Source of the DNA: Gracilibacillus lacisalsi DSM 19029
Lineage (GTDB): Bacteria; Bacillota; Bacilli; Bacillales; Amphibacillaceae
Direction of reading: 5' to 3'
Assembly: GCF_000377765.1 (NCBI RefSeq)
Contig: NZ_KB898662.1
Coordinates: 186,001-250,000 of the forward strand
DNA length: 64,000 nucleotides
Of this stretch, positions 27,440-37,195 are shown piece by piece. The notes under the pieces are model-generated. The model was given only the letters and a program-made list of their open reading frames with translations. It had not been told where the DNA came from and searched no databases. Position 1 is the stretch's first letter; each line of letters begins with the position of its first letter. Position numbers and translations under genes: made by a program.

Positions 27440-28963
27440 CTATTTTTCTATGGAATGGAGCCGACGAAATTGCGTAGGAGTAATCCCAACATAGTTTTTA
27501 AATACTTGAACAAAATATTTATACTCTCTGTACCCGACATACTCCGCTATTTCAAACACTTTGTTGGAGGTCTCGGTAAGCAACTCTTTCGCTTTATTAA
27601 TCCGAATCGTATTTAAGTATTCTGAATAACTGTAACCTGTCTCTTGTTTAAAAAGCATACTGAAATAATTGGGGGTAATATAATGAGCCTCCGCCACCTC
27701 GACTGCTTTGATATCTTTCTGATAGTTTTTCTCGATATATTGCTTGGCTTGTTGAATGATCCAGTGATTGTCGCACGAGCTCTCTAGATAATCAATCATT
27801 TCTTCTAGATCCTCTAATAGTAAGGCATGAAGAGCCTCTACACTATTAAAAATAAGTAAATCGATTTCCTTATTCAGCCTAAAAGTTTGCTGTTCAAAAG
27901 TAGTCTCCTGACCTTTTTCTTTGATAGAATCTAGTAGATCCAGAAATACTTTTTTTATTTGCTCAAGGGTTAGCTGTTTTTGTGTTACTTCAGTAAATAG
28001 CTGATCTGCCTTTTTCGTTGCTTCTGCCTTGTCCTGTCGAAATACAGCATCACTAATCTCTACAACTAACTGTTTGTCTACGTTGTACGTTTTTTTAGGC
28101 GGGATAGCTTCTAAATCCGTCACTACCTTGGTGGCTGTACCACGATAAAAGCTTAACCTCTTGTTTAGTTCGTGATACAGAACAGAAATCTGGTTTAAAT
28201 CATGACAACTGGAGGAAATAGCGATAAAAACTTCGTTATCCAAGGTTTCCATCATTGCAGAAGTGAGATGGTTGATTGCTTGATCCGAAATCTCCTCGTC
28301 ATCATAAAGAAATAGGGCTAATTGGTTTTCATGTGTCTCGATAAAAATGGAAGACACCTCGTATTTATCAATAACGTGTTTTATATGTTTTGATGATAAT
28401 GATGATTGATCTGTTTTATAATAATTTATCGTCTCTAGTAACATAAGACGAAACGGATATGCTTGATCTTGGATTCTTTCTGCGAGATGATAGCTATCAG
28501 GCAGATGAAATAGCTGCTGCGTCAAATAGTTGGTTAACAATGTTTCTTGCTTGACCTGCTCCTCCTTCCTCGTATCTTGCATCTGTTGTTTTACCCGCTT
28601 AACTAATGCCATTAATTCATCAATATCAACTGGTTTTAATAAATAATCCTGGACACCAATACGAAGTGCCTGGCGTGCATACTCAAATTCCTCATAACCA
28701 CTAATCATAACAATAGTCACATCAGGGAAACAATCAACAATTGCTTTCGATAAATGAAGGCCATCCATTTCAGGCATATAGACATCGGTAATCACGATAT
28801 CAACCTTCTCTTTCTCCATTATTTCCAATGCTTTCTTGCCATTAGGAGCAGCACCGACCACATCGATACCTACTTCCTCCCAAGGAACCGTATCGGATAA
28901 TCCTTGACATATTAATGGTTCATCATCTACGATCAACATCTTTAATGTCATTTCATCTGTCAT
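27440..28963 (-). CDS. YesN-like AraC-type response regulator
   Basis: Protein of 507 residues. The receiver domain (about 8-125) has the acidic pair DD near 13-14, phospho-acceptor Asp60 (ITDVYMPEMDG) and the DYLLKP Lys. A long middle region is typical of the YesN family. The final 100 residues carry two AraC helix-turn-helix motifs (NYFSMLFKQETGYSYSEYL, IAEYVGYREYKYFVQVFKN). It overlaps the kinase gene by 11 bases. Start choice is unsure: the first ATG touches the GGAG site, and an ATG four codons later is spaced 12 bases. It should activate the surrounding uptake operon. Confidence 0.92.
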   Translation of the reverse strand: MTDEMTLKMLIVDDEPLICQGLSDTVPWEEVGIDVVGAAPNGKKALEIMEKEKVDIVITDVYMPEMDGLHLSKAIVDCFPDVTIVMISGYEEFEYARQALRIGVQDYLLKPVDIDELMALVKRVKQQMQDTRKEEQVKQETLLTNYLTQQLFHLPDSYHLAERIQDQAYPFRLMLLETINYYKTDQSSLSSKHIKHVIDKYEVSSIFIETHENQLALFLYDDEEISDQAINHLTSAMMETLDNEVFIAISSSCHDLNQISVLYHELNKRLSFYRGTATKVVTDLEAIPPKKTYNVDKQLVVEISDAVFRQDKAEATKKADQLFTEVTQKQLTLEQIKKVFLDLLDSIKEKGQETTFEQQTFRLNKEIDLLIFNSVEALHALLLEDLEEMIDYLESSCDNHWIIQQAKQYIEKNYQKDIKAVEVAEAHYITPNYFSMLFKQETGYSYSEYLNTIRINKAKELLTETSNKVFEIAEYVGYREYKYFVQVFKNYVGITPTQFRRLHSIEK

Positions 28964-30734
28964 CTCCTTCTATTAGCTGATTCAGTATTCGCTCATCTTT
29001 TATCCAAGGAAGGTTTAATCTGACACATGCACCTTCTTCCACATCTATTAACTCAATTCCAAAATCCTTGCCAAATGAATTGGTAATACGATCATGAACA
29101 TTTTTCAAAGCATAACTATCTTGTTCTTCTGTCGTATCAAGCAACTTTCTAACCTTTTCCGTATCTATTCCGTTCCCATTATCTAAACAATCAATTATCA
29201 TTACCTCACCTTTCAGATAACAACGGATCGTAGTATTTTTATTTTCTTGTGATTGTGGAAAGCCATGTTTAAAGCTATTTTCCACAAGTGGTTCCAGAAT
29301 TAATTTGAGAACAATACTATCGGCTAATCCTGCCTCGATAAAGATGGCATACTGAAAAGTATCACCTAATCGTTTCTTCTGCAGCTCCATATAGCTTTGG
29401 ACATATTTTAGCTCATCTCTTAATGGAATCCATACTTTGCCCTGACTAAGTGTAATCCGAAACAACGTCGATAAATCCTCAATGCTTTTACTCGTTTCCG
29501 GTGCCTTTTCCAATCGAGCTGTCCAGCGAATCATGTCCAGCGTATTATAAAGAAAATGGGGGTTGATCTGACTTTGTAACGCTTTCAATTCTGAATACTT
29601 ATTTTGAATTTCAAGCTTATATTTATTGTCAATTAACCGCTGAATTTGCTCAACCATTGAATTAAATCGATAACCTAGCTGACCTACCTCATCTTTCGAT
29701 CGAACTTGCACCTGTGCCGTAAAGTCGCCAAGCTCTAACCGCTTTGTTTCTCTTGTTAATTCCAGAATCGGACGCACAACAAAGAATACAAATCCAGCAA
29801 ACGTCATTAATCCCATAAACACGGCGATCAAAATCATATAACCAAAAGTAGAGCGGATGTCTTTCATTTCGGATAAAATATAGGTTTCACTAACTACCGA
29901 AACTAAATGCATATCAATCGGTTCGATATATCTCGAAACACCATAATACACGTCACCATTTGATTCTAGTTGGAAACTTTCTCCTTCTGATTGAATATGA
30001 TCGATAAACGCTTGATAGCTAAATTCCGGTCCGATATCTGAAGACGTAATATTTTGTTTCTGATTATGAACAAGAAAGGCTTGGTGCTGTTCACTTGTAA
30101 AACCGTCTGTCACATGTTGATAAAGTGATTGTAGATCAAGACGAATGCGGATAAGGCCGATTGGCTCTCGAATATTATATAGATTGTTAATAACTCGATA
30201 GAGGCTGATCACTTCTTCATCTTGGCTGGTTCGTAGATTATACAAAGGATAAGGCGTGGTCCACAGTATTTCTCCTTCTCTATTCTTTGCCTGTTTAATC
30301 CATCGAGTTTCATTTCCTTCAACAGCCTCGCCTACAGACAGTACTTGTTTGTTTTGTCCTTCGATTTCAACAGAATGAAAGTAATCTTTTTCCGATTGGT
30401 GGAAAACGAAAAAACCATTGAGATTGTTACGAACTTGATTCAAATGGTTATAGTCTTCCCCCGTAACAGCCGGCGACGTCATAAAATCCCGAAATTCCTG
30501 ACTGTAAATCATATACCTTGAGATTTCTTCCACTTCATCGATCACATTATTCAGTTGAGACTCCATATTATTCAAATTCCGATGAGTCGTGGTAATGATC
30601 TGTTCTTTTAATATTTTGTTAGATTGATAGAGAACAATTGATCCGATTAATCCGCTTGGAATGGTAACAAGCAGAAGAAAAATAATAACTGATTTCCATT
30701 TTAAGCTGTTTTTAATATAGTCAATATATCGCAT
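28953..30734 (-). CDS. YesM-like sensor histidine kinase
   Basis: Protein of 593 residues with a membrane helix at about 15-36, an extracellular sensor domain (about 40-290), a second helix (about 296-320), a HAMP linker (about 320-375), the His kinase phosphoacceptor His393 in QINPHFLYNTLD and an ATPase domain with LVENSFKHG and DNGNGI. It probably detects an extracellular oligosaccharide, perhaps through the binding protein encoded just before it, and phosphorylates the regulator gene product that follows. Confidence 0.93.
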   Translation of the reverse strand: MRYIDYIKNSLKWKSVIIFLLLVTIPSGLIGSIVLYQSNKILKEQIITTTHRNLNNMESQLNNVIDEVEEISRYMIYSQEFRDFMTSPAVTGEDYNHLNQVRNNLNGFFVFHQSEKDYFHSVEIEGQNKQVLSVGEAVEGNETRWIKQAKNREGEILWTTPYPLYNLRTSQDEEVISLYRVINNLYNIREPIGLIRIRLDLQSLYQHVTDGFTSEQHQAFLVHNQKQNITSSDIGPEFSYQAFIDHIQSEGESFQLESNGDVYYGVSRYIEPIDMHLVSVVSETYILSEMKDIRSTFGYMILIAVFMGLMTFAGFVFFVVRPILELTRETKRLELGDFTAQVQVRSKDEVGQLGYRFNSMVEQIQRLIDNKYKLEIQNKYSELKALQSQINPHFLYNTLDMIRWTARLEKAPETSKSIEDLSTLFRITLSQGKVWIPLRDELKYVQSYMELQKKRLGDTFQYAIFIEAGLADSIVLKLILEPLVENSFKHGFPQSQENKNTTIRCYLKGEVMIIDCLDNGNGIDTEKVRKLLDTTEEQDSYALKNVHDRITNSFGKDFGIELIDVEEGACVRLNLPWIKDERILNQLIEGDDR

Positions 30735-30799
30735 ACTTGATTGCTCCTATTACTCCATGTTTCATTATAAGTAGAGTATAACACTTTCATATGAGCAAA

Positions 30800-30829
30800 A
30801 AGTAGAGTATCCCGTAAGACACTCTACTT
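30800..30829 (-). terminator. Hairpin after the binding-protein gene (attenuator-like)
   Basis: AAGTAGAGT (30800-30808) pairs perfectly with ACTCTACTT (30821-30829). A short T-rich stretch follows on the minus strand. It sits between the binding-protein stop and the kinase start inside the operon, so partial termination or mRNA protection is more likely than full termination. Confidence 0.6.
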
Positions 30830-30847
30830 ATTTACTCAGGCTATCAA

Positions 30848-32167
30848 CTACTGCTGTTCACTTTCTTGTACACGTTGAATGTTTTCAGCTGCTTCTTTCG
30901 GAGTCGAACCACCGACCGTTATCGATTGCAGTTCATTTTCTAATTGATCGTTCACCGCCGGGATCAATGTTGCATCATAAACTGGTGCTGGATCAGACTC
31001 TGCAATTAAGTCGAGCATTTCTTCTTGTAGTGGATGAAGTTCTGCATCATCTGGCACCTCTACATTTGCAATAATCGGTCGACCAACTTTAATTAGTTCT
31101 TCCCACAAGTCTTGATTGTAAACATATTGCAAGAATGTATGGGCTGCCTCTAATTTTTCTCCTTCCAACTCACTGTTGATCGCAACGCCTGTTCCAGCTA
31201 CAGTTGATATCGTCTTTTTATCATTGAGCGGAATCATGGAAACACCAACATTTTTATCTTCTGGCATATTTTCCAAAATTGCAGAAATACCCCAGTTTCC
31301 GTCCATTACCATTGCTGCTCTTCCTTGAAGGAAATAGTCAATCATTTGCGAACTATCTATTGTGTTCAAATCTTCGTTAAAGGCTTCCTTTTTTACTAGT
31401 TCATCAATGACTTCCAGTGATTGGACAAAATCAGAATCTGTAAATGCTCTTTCACCATTTGCAACACCTTCTAAGAAATCATTACCGGTAAATCGATCAG
31501 CAATCGTAGAAATATAAACCGATTGCAAGACCCATGCATCTGAGTTACCTAATGCCATTGGTGTAATATCATTCGCGTTCAGGTCATCTATGAGTTGAAG
31601 AAATTCCTCATATGTTGACGGAAACTCCTCATACCCTGCATCTGCTAACATATCTTTATCATAAAAAATCATATGGGTTGGATTGGTGTTTGCTGGTACT
31701 GCATAAGGATTACCATCCACTGAAAAGTCTGCAAAATCCTCTTCATCCAATAATCCTGTTTCTTCTGTCCAATAGCTGACAATGTCGTCAATTGGTTGCA
31801 CGGCACCACCCTCAACAAGCGGCTCTAACTCTGCTCCCGGCCATACTTGGAACATATCAGGTAATTGTCCACCAGCAGCCTGCGTATTTAAACGCGTTCG
31901 GTAATCGGCATTAGGTGTCGTATCCACCTGAAGATCAATGTCTGGATTCTCTTCATCAAATTTTTCTACAATATCCATAAATGCTTGATAATCTGCTCGA
32001 CCAACATCTTCTGACTTCCAGAATGTCAATTCAACAGCATCGCCATTTGCGTTACTATCTCCATCATCGGATGCCGTTTCCTCTCCACTATCTCCCGAAC
32101 ATGCTGTTAATAAGCTAATGAATAGAATAATCAATCCTAAAAATACATGCTTGCTCCACCTTCTCAT
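30848..32167 (-). CDS. Sugar-binding lipoprotein of the YesM/YesN-linked operon
   Basis: Family-1 extracellular binding protein, 439 residues, lipobox Cys23 (SLLTAC) and an acidic Ser/Asp/Gly linker (24-47). The ligand-binding fold follows (VELTFWKSEDVGRADYQAFM, MVMDGNWGISAIL). First gene of the operon, so it sets uptake specificity. AGGGTTG precedes the ATG and a perfect-core cre lies directly upstream. The sugar is unknown; context suggests a pectin-derived oligosaccharide. Confidence 0.92.
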   Translation of the reverse strand: MRRWSKHVFLGLIILFISLLTACSGDSGEETASDDGDSNANGDAVELTFWKSEDVGRADYQAFMDIVEKFDEENPDIDLQVDTTPNADYRTRLNTQAAGGQLPDMFQVWPGAELEPLVEGGAVQPIDDIVSYWTEETGLLDEEDFADFSVDGNPYAVPANTNPTHMIFYDKDMLADAGYEEFPSTYEEFLQLIDDLNANDITPMALGNSDAWVLQSVYISTIADRFTGNDFLEGVANGERAFTDSDFVQSLEVIDELVKKEAFNEDLNTIDSSQMIDYFLQGRAAMVMDGNWGISAILENMPEDKNVGVSMIPLNDKKTISTVAGTGVAINSELEGEKLEAAHTFLQYVYNQDLWEELIKVGRPIIANVEVPDDAELHPLQEEMLDLIAESDPAPVYDATLIPAVNDQLENELQSITVGGSTPKEAAENIQRVQESEQQ

Positions 32168-32181
32168 AAATCAACCCTCCA

Positions 32182-32198
32182 TTTTGTTATCGCTTTCA
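32182..32198 (-). promoter_or_regulatory. Strong candidate cre (CcpA) site, roadblock position
   Basis: TGAAAGCGATAACAAA on the minus strand matches the 16-base cre core without mismatch. It lies between a possible -10 (GATAAT, 32209-32204) and the ribosome-binding site of the binding-protein gene, where bound CcpA would block elongation. Confidence 0.7.
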
Positions 32199-32334
32199 GA
32201 AGGATTATCTCACATCACATCAATCTAAAAAATCCAACAAAGTTAATATAATATCCAATAATTTATAATCCACAAAAATACATCCATCCTAAGAAAGAAG
32301 TTACAAGCTCCTATTAGCATGCTAACTACGACAA

Positions 32335-32361
32335 AACACGAACATCAAGATGCTCGTGTTT
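32335..32361 (-). terminator. Terminator-like hairpin after the ZIP pseudogene
   Basis: AACACGAACATC pairs with GATGCTCGTGTT with one mismatch and a two-base loop. On the minus strand the T run is short (TTTTG). Confidence 0.5.
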
Positions 32362-32387
32362 CTGTTCTTTAAATATCCTTGAATCAA

Positions 32388-33203
32388 TTAACCTAGTGCT
32401 ACATCGAGAATCATCATTAATGTAAACCCAATCATTAAACTCATCGAAGCCAAATCTTTATTACCTTTTTCTTGTGAACTCGGAATCACTTCTTCTGCTA
32501 CAACGAAGATCATCGCACCAGCCGCAAAGCTTAAAGCGTACGGTAGTAATGGTTCGATAAAAGAAACAGCAAATGCCCCAATGACAGCAGCAATCGGTTC
32601 GACCATTCCCGAAAATTGTCCGTATTGAAAGCTTTTGGATCGAGACATTCCTTCTGCTCTTAATGGCATTGAAACGGCGACACCTTCGGGAAAGTTTTGA
32701 ATACCAATGCCGAGTGCTAATGTGATAGCACCAGCTAAAGAAGCTTCTGTTCCGCCATTCGCAAGGGCACCGAAAGCAATGCCGACTGCCAGACCCTCTG
32801 GGATATTATGGAGCGTGATCGCAAGAACTAGCAGTGTACTTCTTTTTCTTTTATTCTGATGAATTCCTTCCGCTTCTTCAACAGGGGTATTAGGATGTAA
32901 GTGGGGTAAAATCTTATCAATCCCCCATAAGAAAACACCACCTAACATGAAACCAATAGCTGCTGGAAACCATGCTCCAATTGTGTTTCCTTCAGATAAT
33001 TCAATCTAAGGACCTAACAAAGACCAATAACTAGCAGCAATCATGACACCGCCAGCAAATCCCAACATACTATCCATTAATCGTTGATTGATGCTTTTCG
33101 TTGCAAAAACGAGACTGGCTCCTAATGCAGTCATTCCCCAAGTAAATAATGTAGCGATAAGAGCTTGTATGATTGGATTAAAATTCTGAAAAAAATCAAT
33201 CAT
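32388..33203 (-). pseudogene. ZIP-family metal transporter with an in-frame amber stop
   Basis: The reading frame runs for 272 codons, the usual length of a ZIP divalent-metal permease, but is broken by TAG at 33008-33006. The N-terminal 65 residues ([39 protein letters not shown]) and the part after the stop ([45 protein letters not shown]) are well conserved, including the metal-site His and Glu residues of helices 4 and 5 (HNIPEG, NFPEG). The rest of the frame is intact, so the stop looks recent, or is a sequencing error. An internal restart would lack the first two helices. Confidence 0.8.
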
Positions 33204-33324
33204 GATGAAGAAAGGGCCCCTTCCTTATTTTTTTATTTTACTAAACTATAAAATTGCTATTGTAATTTAACACATTGCATATATTTAAGGTCTAAATCTA
33301 AAACAATTGTATAGTCAACAACAA

Positions 33325-33362
33325 TACCCCTGATTAATCTAAATAAGAATTAATCAGGGGTA
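33325..33362. terminator. Long perfect hairpin downstream of the HIRAN gene
   Basis: TACCCCTGATTAAT (33325-33338) pairs perfectly with ATTAATCAGGGGTA (33349-33362). There is no T run, so it may be a weak terminator or processing signal. A related hairpin sharing AAGAATTAATCAGGG occurs at 38375-38409. Confidence 0.45.
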
Positions 33363-33414
33363 ACTCTATAAAGTGAGATTATGGATCGTTAGCACCATGA
33401 TTAAGTGAAATGCT

Positions 33415-34158
33415 TCAAACATTCACCATAATGTCAAATTTATCTCTCTCTTGTAAATAATAGCTATAGTTACCATGAACAAAAATATTAACTTTTAACT
33501 GTGGTTTTGCATGTTCTCTAATGGTAGATATTGTGGCTTTGAACTTTCCTCCATTATTTAGAACTTCATACATAAAACCACTATAAAAAGCTGGAATATA
33601 GCCTAAGTGATAGTTAGATTCTGCACTCTTTACCATCACTGCCTTACTATCTTTAGGGTTTTCCTTTTCTATTTCAAATTGAACTTCGTCACCTTCAATT
33701 AGTTCATTTAATGCTAATTCCCCTTCATAGTAACGCCAACCAGCAACATAAAAATCAAAATCAAAATGAGATTGTTGGCGATAAATTGGAGCAACAAACT
33801 CATAAGGATCGGTTCCTAATCTTCCTCCTGTAGCACGTAATAAATCCATTTCAGAATAATCTTCACTTAACCCAAGTGTTCGCAAAAGCTCTGGAAAGTC
33901 AGGTCTTCTTTTATCAGGTAAACGCCGCGCAAAAGCATCAAACAGCCTTTTAGAGGTATACGTTTTATTAATATCTCGAAAGGCGAGATGTGGACGGTAA
34001 CCATTTTCCATCGCCTCTAGCAAAGTTCTTCTCTTTCCACTTAATTCATAAGAAAAAGTATATTTGCCATCCAGACAATATAAATTACCAATATGATACC
34101 TTTGTCTTGTTTCAACATTCTGCCAAACTAGCCATAAAACAAATGGTCGTCTCTTCAT
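33415..34158 (-). CDS. HipA-N-like/HIRAN two-domain protein
   Basis: Protein of 247 residues. About 5-120 resembles the N-terminal subdomain of HipA-type kinases (GNLYCLDGKYTFSYE, RPHLAFRDINKTY, ATGGRLGTDPYEF), the part that is a separate protein, HipS, in HipBST systems. About 132-212 is a HIRAN domain (YVAGWRYY, EKENPKDSKAVMV, LGYIPAFYSG), usually tied to DNA-end or DNA-processing proteins. Its ATGA start overlaps the stop of the HipA-like kinase, so the two are translationally coupled. It could act as a kinase partner or antitoxin; that is inference. Confidence 0.7.
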   Translation of the reverse strand: MKRRPFVLWLVWQNVETRQRYHIGNLYCLDGKYTFSYELSGKRRTLLEAMENGYRPHLAFRDINKTYTSKRLFDAFARRLPDKRRPDFPELLRTLGLSEDYSEMDLLRATGGRLGTDPYEFVAPIYRQQSHFDFDFYVAGWRYYEGELALNELIEGDEVQFEIEKENPKDSKAVMVKSAESNYHLGYIPAFYSGFMYEVLNNGGKFKATISTIREHAKPQLKVNIFVHGNYSYYLQERDKFDIMVNV

Positions 34159-35004
34159 TGATTTTCCCTCCCGCCTAACCTATTAATTAACCAATCTCTC
34201 CGGTATAATAAAAGTTTAAGTACCCACTCTTTGTATACCTCATTCATAATAGAATCAGGGATATCATCTAATATATTCTGAATGTTTGTTTTATTCAGGA
34301 TCGTAAATCGTGAGATAACATCCTGTATTTCTCTAGAATAATTCTTCTTAAGTTCGAACAATAACTCTATATGCTTTGGTTTTTGTTTATTTTGGATCCC
34401 AATTAATGAGTAACTGCGATTCGTAAATGCTTGAAACATCCGGTCGTCCTTTAACATCTTTGTAAGACGTTCTTGTTTTAAATTGAATCCTAAGGATGCA
34501 CCATTATCATATATTGGTGCTAAAACATATTGACCTTTAGCCCGAATTATTCCCCAATTATCGCAATGTCTATCTTGATTGCCAATTAACGCATCAAATA
34601 CGGGTATAGATACGAAAGCAGTTTCTAATTCAAAATATGATAACGCTTGGAAAATATGATGAACGTAATAATGATCTAAAGAATATCTATTAAATTCTTC
34701 CATCTTCGGATATAATAAGGTCGCCACCTTCATAAAATTCATCGGATCCATTCGTGAATTTCTTGGCAACAACTCCTAGTGTGTTTTTACGGAAACCAAA
34801 TTGTACATCCATCATATTTAATCCAATTAATTTACCTATTTCAGAAGCAACTTTTTCTGCCCAAGCCTCTCCTGTATCCTTTGTAGGAATTTTAAACATA
34901 AATGACTTATTAGAATATGGCTCAATGATCCAATATTTCTCCCTTGTTCCAGAAATTTGACGTTTATCATCAACTTTCCAATCAATCACATCTAAAATAT
35001 CCAT
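34155..35004 (-). pseudogene. HipA-like kinase, reading frame broken by a frameshift
   Basis: Two overlapping frames give one kinase. The upstream frame (35004 to about 34712) holds the start, the nucleotide-binding N-lobe (SFMFKIPT, AEKVASEIGKLIGL, VVAKKF). The downstream frame (about 34720 to 34155) holds the catalytic core (DALIGNQDRHCDNWGII, matching the N-DRH-N motif, and APIYDNGASLGF). The join falls near 34710-34722, where GGDLI should run into YPKMEEFNRYSLDHY. A one-base gain or two-base loss explains it. Either the gene is inactive, the sequence has an error, or a programmed shift is used. No HipB-type repressor is adjacent. Confidence 0.75.
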
Positions 35005-35325
35005 TTAAACGTTCCTTTATTCAATATATTTTTATTAATTATAACAAATATTAATCGAAAGTTGTATCCATTTACCTAATTATGTGACGGACTGTTATGT
35101 ATTATTGGTCTTTTTATACCGATTCTATGCAATCGCTTATAATGAATTGCATAGAAGTGGGAAGTGTGTTCTTAGATCGCATAGATAACCTAACTTTGTA
35201 CTTTCAAAAGGGACAGTACCGAGTTAATGGCACTGTCCTTTTTATTCTTATCTTCCAGTAAGTTTGAATTTGCATCGAACTTTAGTTGAGAGAAAACGAT
35301 CTATGATTTCTTGATCATCACTAGT
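35005..35325. other. Intergenic region with a perfect hairpin and a terminator
   Basis: TTCTATGCAAT (35123-35133) pairs perfectly with ATTGCATAGAA (35145-35155), a possible operator or RNA hairpin. AAAAGGGACAGT (35207-35218) pairs with ACTGTCCTTTT and serves as a bidirectional terminator for the TRAP operon. No gene is visible. Confidence 0.55.
35207..35244. terminator. Terminator of the TRAP transporter operon
   Basis: GGACAGT pairs with ACTGTCC, flanked by A4 and T5 runs that give a U tract on both strands. It lies about 80 bases past the large permease stop. Confidence 0.7.
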
Positions 35326-36576
35326 TTAAATCAGCAACAAAGATAATCCGGGAATAAATAAAATAAACAGAGCAGCAATAATCAGAACGATAATAAATGG
35401 AAAGGTTCCTTGAACAACATTGGAAAAAGGTGTTTTACTCACACCTGATGCAACAAAAAGATTGAGTCCAAATGGCGGTGTTAACATCCCAATCGCTAAC
35501 GTAACAATCATAATAATTCCAAAGTGAATCGGGTCAATACCAAATTCGTATACAATCGGTAAAAATAACGGAACAAAAATTAATACTGCTGCACTTGTAT
35601 CCATGAACATCCCAACCACTAACAAAATGACAAATACCATAAGCAAGAAAATAATCTTAGTATCTGCATATTCTAAGAAAAAGGCAGCGATTTCCTTTGG
35701 AATATTTTCATAAGTTAGGTACCAGCTAAACACATTTGATGCTGCAATCACTAACATGATCATGGATGATGTAATGACAGCTTTTCGAGTTACACGATAT
35801 ATTTTCTTCCATGTAAGTTCTTTGTACACGAAACACCCAACTAGCAAACTATAAACAATTGCTACAGCAGCCGCTTCTGTCGGTGTAAAAACACCAATAT
35901 AAATACCACCTAACACAATAACTGGTAACAAAATCCCTAAAAATGCGTTCAAGAACGATCGTATCAGTTCTCCGAAGCTTACTCGTTTCTCTGGCTGATG
36001 CCCTTGTTTTTTAGCAATCAGATAGCTGACTACAATTAAAACAAGCCCAATAAAAACCCCTGGCATAATTCCTGCAATAAACAGATCTCCAATCGACACT
36101 TCAGCAGCAGAACCGTAAACCAGCAGTGTAATACTTGGAGGAATGATAATCCCTAGAGATCCAGCTGCTGTCATTAAACCAACAGAGAAATTTCTAGAAT
36201 AATTCGCTTCACGCAAAGAAGGAATCATAACCCCACCAATAGCTGCTACTGTAGCGGGACTAGAACCTGACAATGCCGCAAATAGCATGGAGGACATCAC
36301 CCCTGCGATCGGTAATCCACCAGTCGTCCACCCAACCAATTTACGAGCAAAATCAATGATTCTTTTCGATGTTCCACCAGACAACATCAAATCTCCAGCG
36401 AAAATAAAAAATGGTATTGCCATCAATGTAAAGGAATCAATCCCAGAAAAAAGTGTCCGTGCAAAGACATCTAGTGAAATTCCTTGCTGATACATCGCCA
36501 CAAAGCTAGCTATTCCAATAGCAATAGCAATCGGTGCACCAACCAACAGCAAAGCGATAAAAATGAATAAAATCAT
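35326..36576 (-). CDS. TRAP transporter large permease (DctM type)
   Basis: Protein of 416 residues with about twelve hydrophobic helices. Typical DctM signatures include the start FIFIALLLVGAPIAIAIG, SGSSPATVAAIGGVMIP, and TPPFGLNLFVASG. It forms the sodium-driven transport channel with the small subunit, whose gene overlaps its start by four bases. A sodium-coupled system fits a salt-tolerant host. The substrate is probably a sugar acid or dicarboxylate, not determined. Confidence 0.95.
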   Translation of the reverse strand: MILFIFIALLLVGAPIAIAIGIASFVAMYQQGISLDVFARTLFSGIDSFTLMAIPFFIFAGDLMLSGGTSKRIIDFARKLVGWTTGGLPIAGVMSSMLFAALSGSSPATVAAIGGVMIPSLREANYSRNFSVGLMTAAGSLGIIIPPSITLLVYGSAAEVSIGDLFIAGIMPGVFIGLVLIVVSYLIAKKQGHQPEKRVSFGELIRSFLNAFLGILLPVIVLGGIYIGVFTPTEAAAVAIVYSLLVGCFVYKELTWKKIYRVTRKAVITSSMIMLVIAASNVFSWYLTYENIPKEIAAFFLEYADTKIIFLLMVFVILLVVGMFMDTSAAVLIFVPLFLPIVYEFGIDPIHFGIIMIVTLAIGMLTPPFGLNLFVASGVSKTPFSNVVQGTFPFIIVLIIAALFILFIPGLSLLLI

Positions 36577-37085
36577 TTCTCCACGACCTCCTCTGGATGC
36601 TCTTCCTCATCAGAATAAGACCGCTTCACATCTATATATAGCATTTGAAGAAAACGAAACAGCATCAACCCTCCACCAACTGGGATGGACAAATACGGTA
36701 TCGCCATTGGTACACCCAATGCTGGCGTAACATTTCCGAGCTCCACTACACTGGAAACCATCTCAACACCTGTCCATATCAAGATCAAGCAAAAAATAAT
36801 CCCCGCTAAATTAGCAAAGACAGAAAACACCTTTTTTCCTGCCGGCGGAAGAAAGGTGACCAGTGCATCAACTGTCGCATGTCCTTTTTCCCTGACTGCA
36901 ATACTGCTACCAATCAAAACTAGCCAAATAATTAAAAAGCGGGCAGCCTCCTCCGACCAAATCAAAGAATAATTAAATAGATAACGTAATACAACTTGTA
37001 TAAAAATCAATATAGAAGCCATTATCATAGAAATAACAGCAAAACCTTCTTCGATATGATTAATAAACTGATTGACCTTGCTCAT
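36573..37085 (-). CDS. TRAP transporter small permease (DctQ type)
   Basis: Protein of 170 residues with four membrane helices and the DctQ pattern VVLRYLFNYSLIWSEEAARFLIIW near 30-55. The C-terminal tail is acidic. It couples the binding protein to the large subunit. The gene sits between the binding protein upstream (110-base gap with a hairpin) and the DctM gene it overlaps. Confidence 0.95.
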   Translation of the reverse strand: MSKVNQFINHIEEGFAVISMIMASILIFIQVVLRYLFNYSLIWSEEAARFLIIWLVLIGSSIAVREKGHATVDALVTFLPPAGKKVFSVFANLAGIIFCLILIWTGVEMVSSVVELGNVTPALGVPMAIPYLSIPVGGGLMLFRFLQMLYIDVKRSYSDEEEHPEEVVEK

Positions 37086-37151
37086 ACAAAGCCCCCTTAA
37101 ACTTAGCTTATATTAGCAACCATCAAATTAATTACATGGTTATAGTGTAAA

Positions 37152-37174
37152 ATAAGAGCGATCCCTCGCTCTTA
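37152..37174 (-). terminator. Hairpin after the TRAP binding-protein gene (attenuator-like)
   Basis: ATAAGAGCGA (37152-37161) pairs perfectly with TCGCTCTTAT (37165-37174) with a three-base loop. A short T run follows on the minus strand. It lies inside the operon, directly after the binding-protein gene. Confidence 0.6.
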
Positions 37175-37195
37175 TCCCACCTTAATGATGTCATT

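Noticed and set aside
33006-33008. Amber codon read as pyrrolysine in the ZIP gene
   Set aside because: Nothing in the window supports a pyrrolysine system, and a simple nonsense change explains the break.
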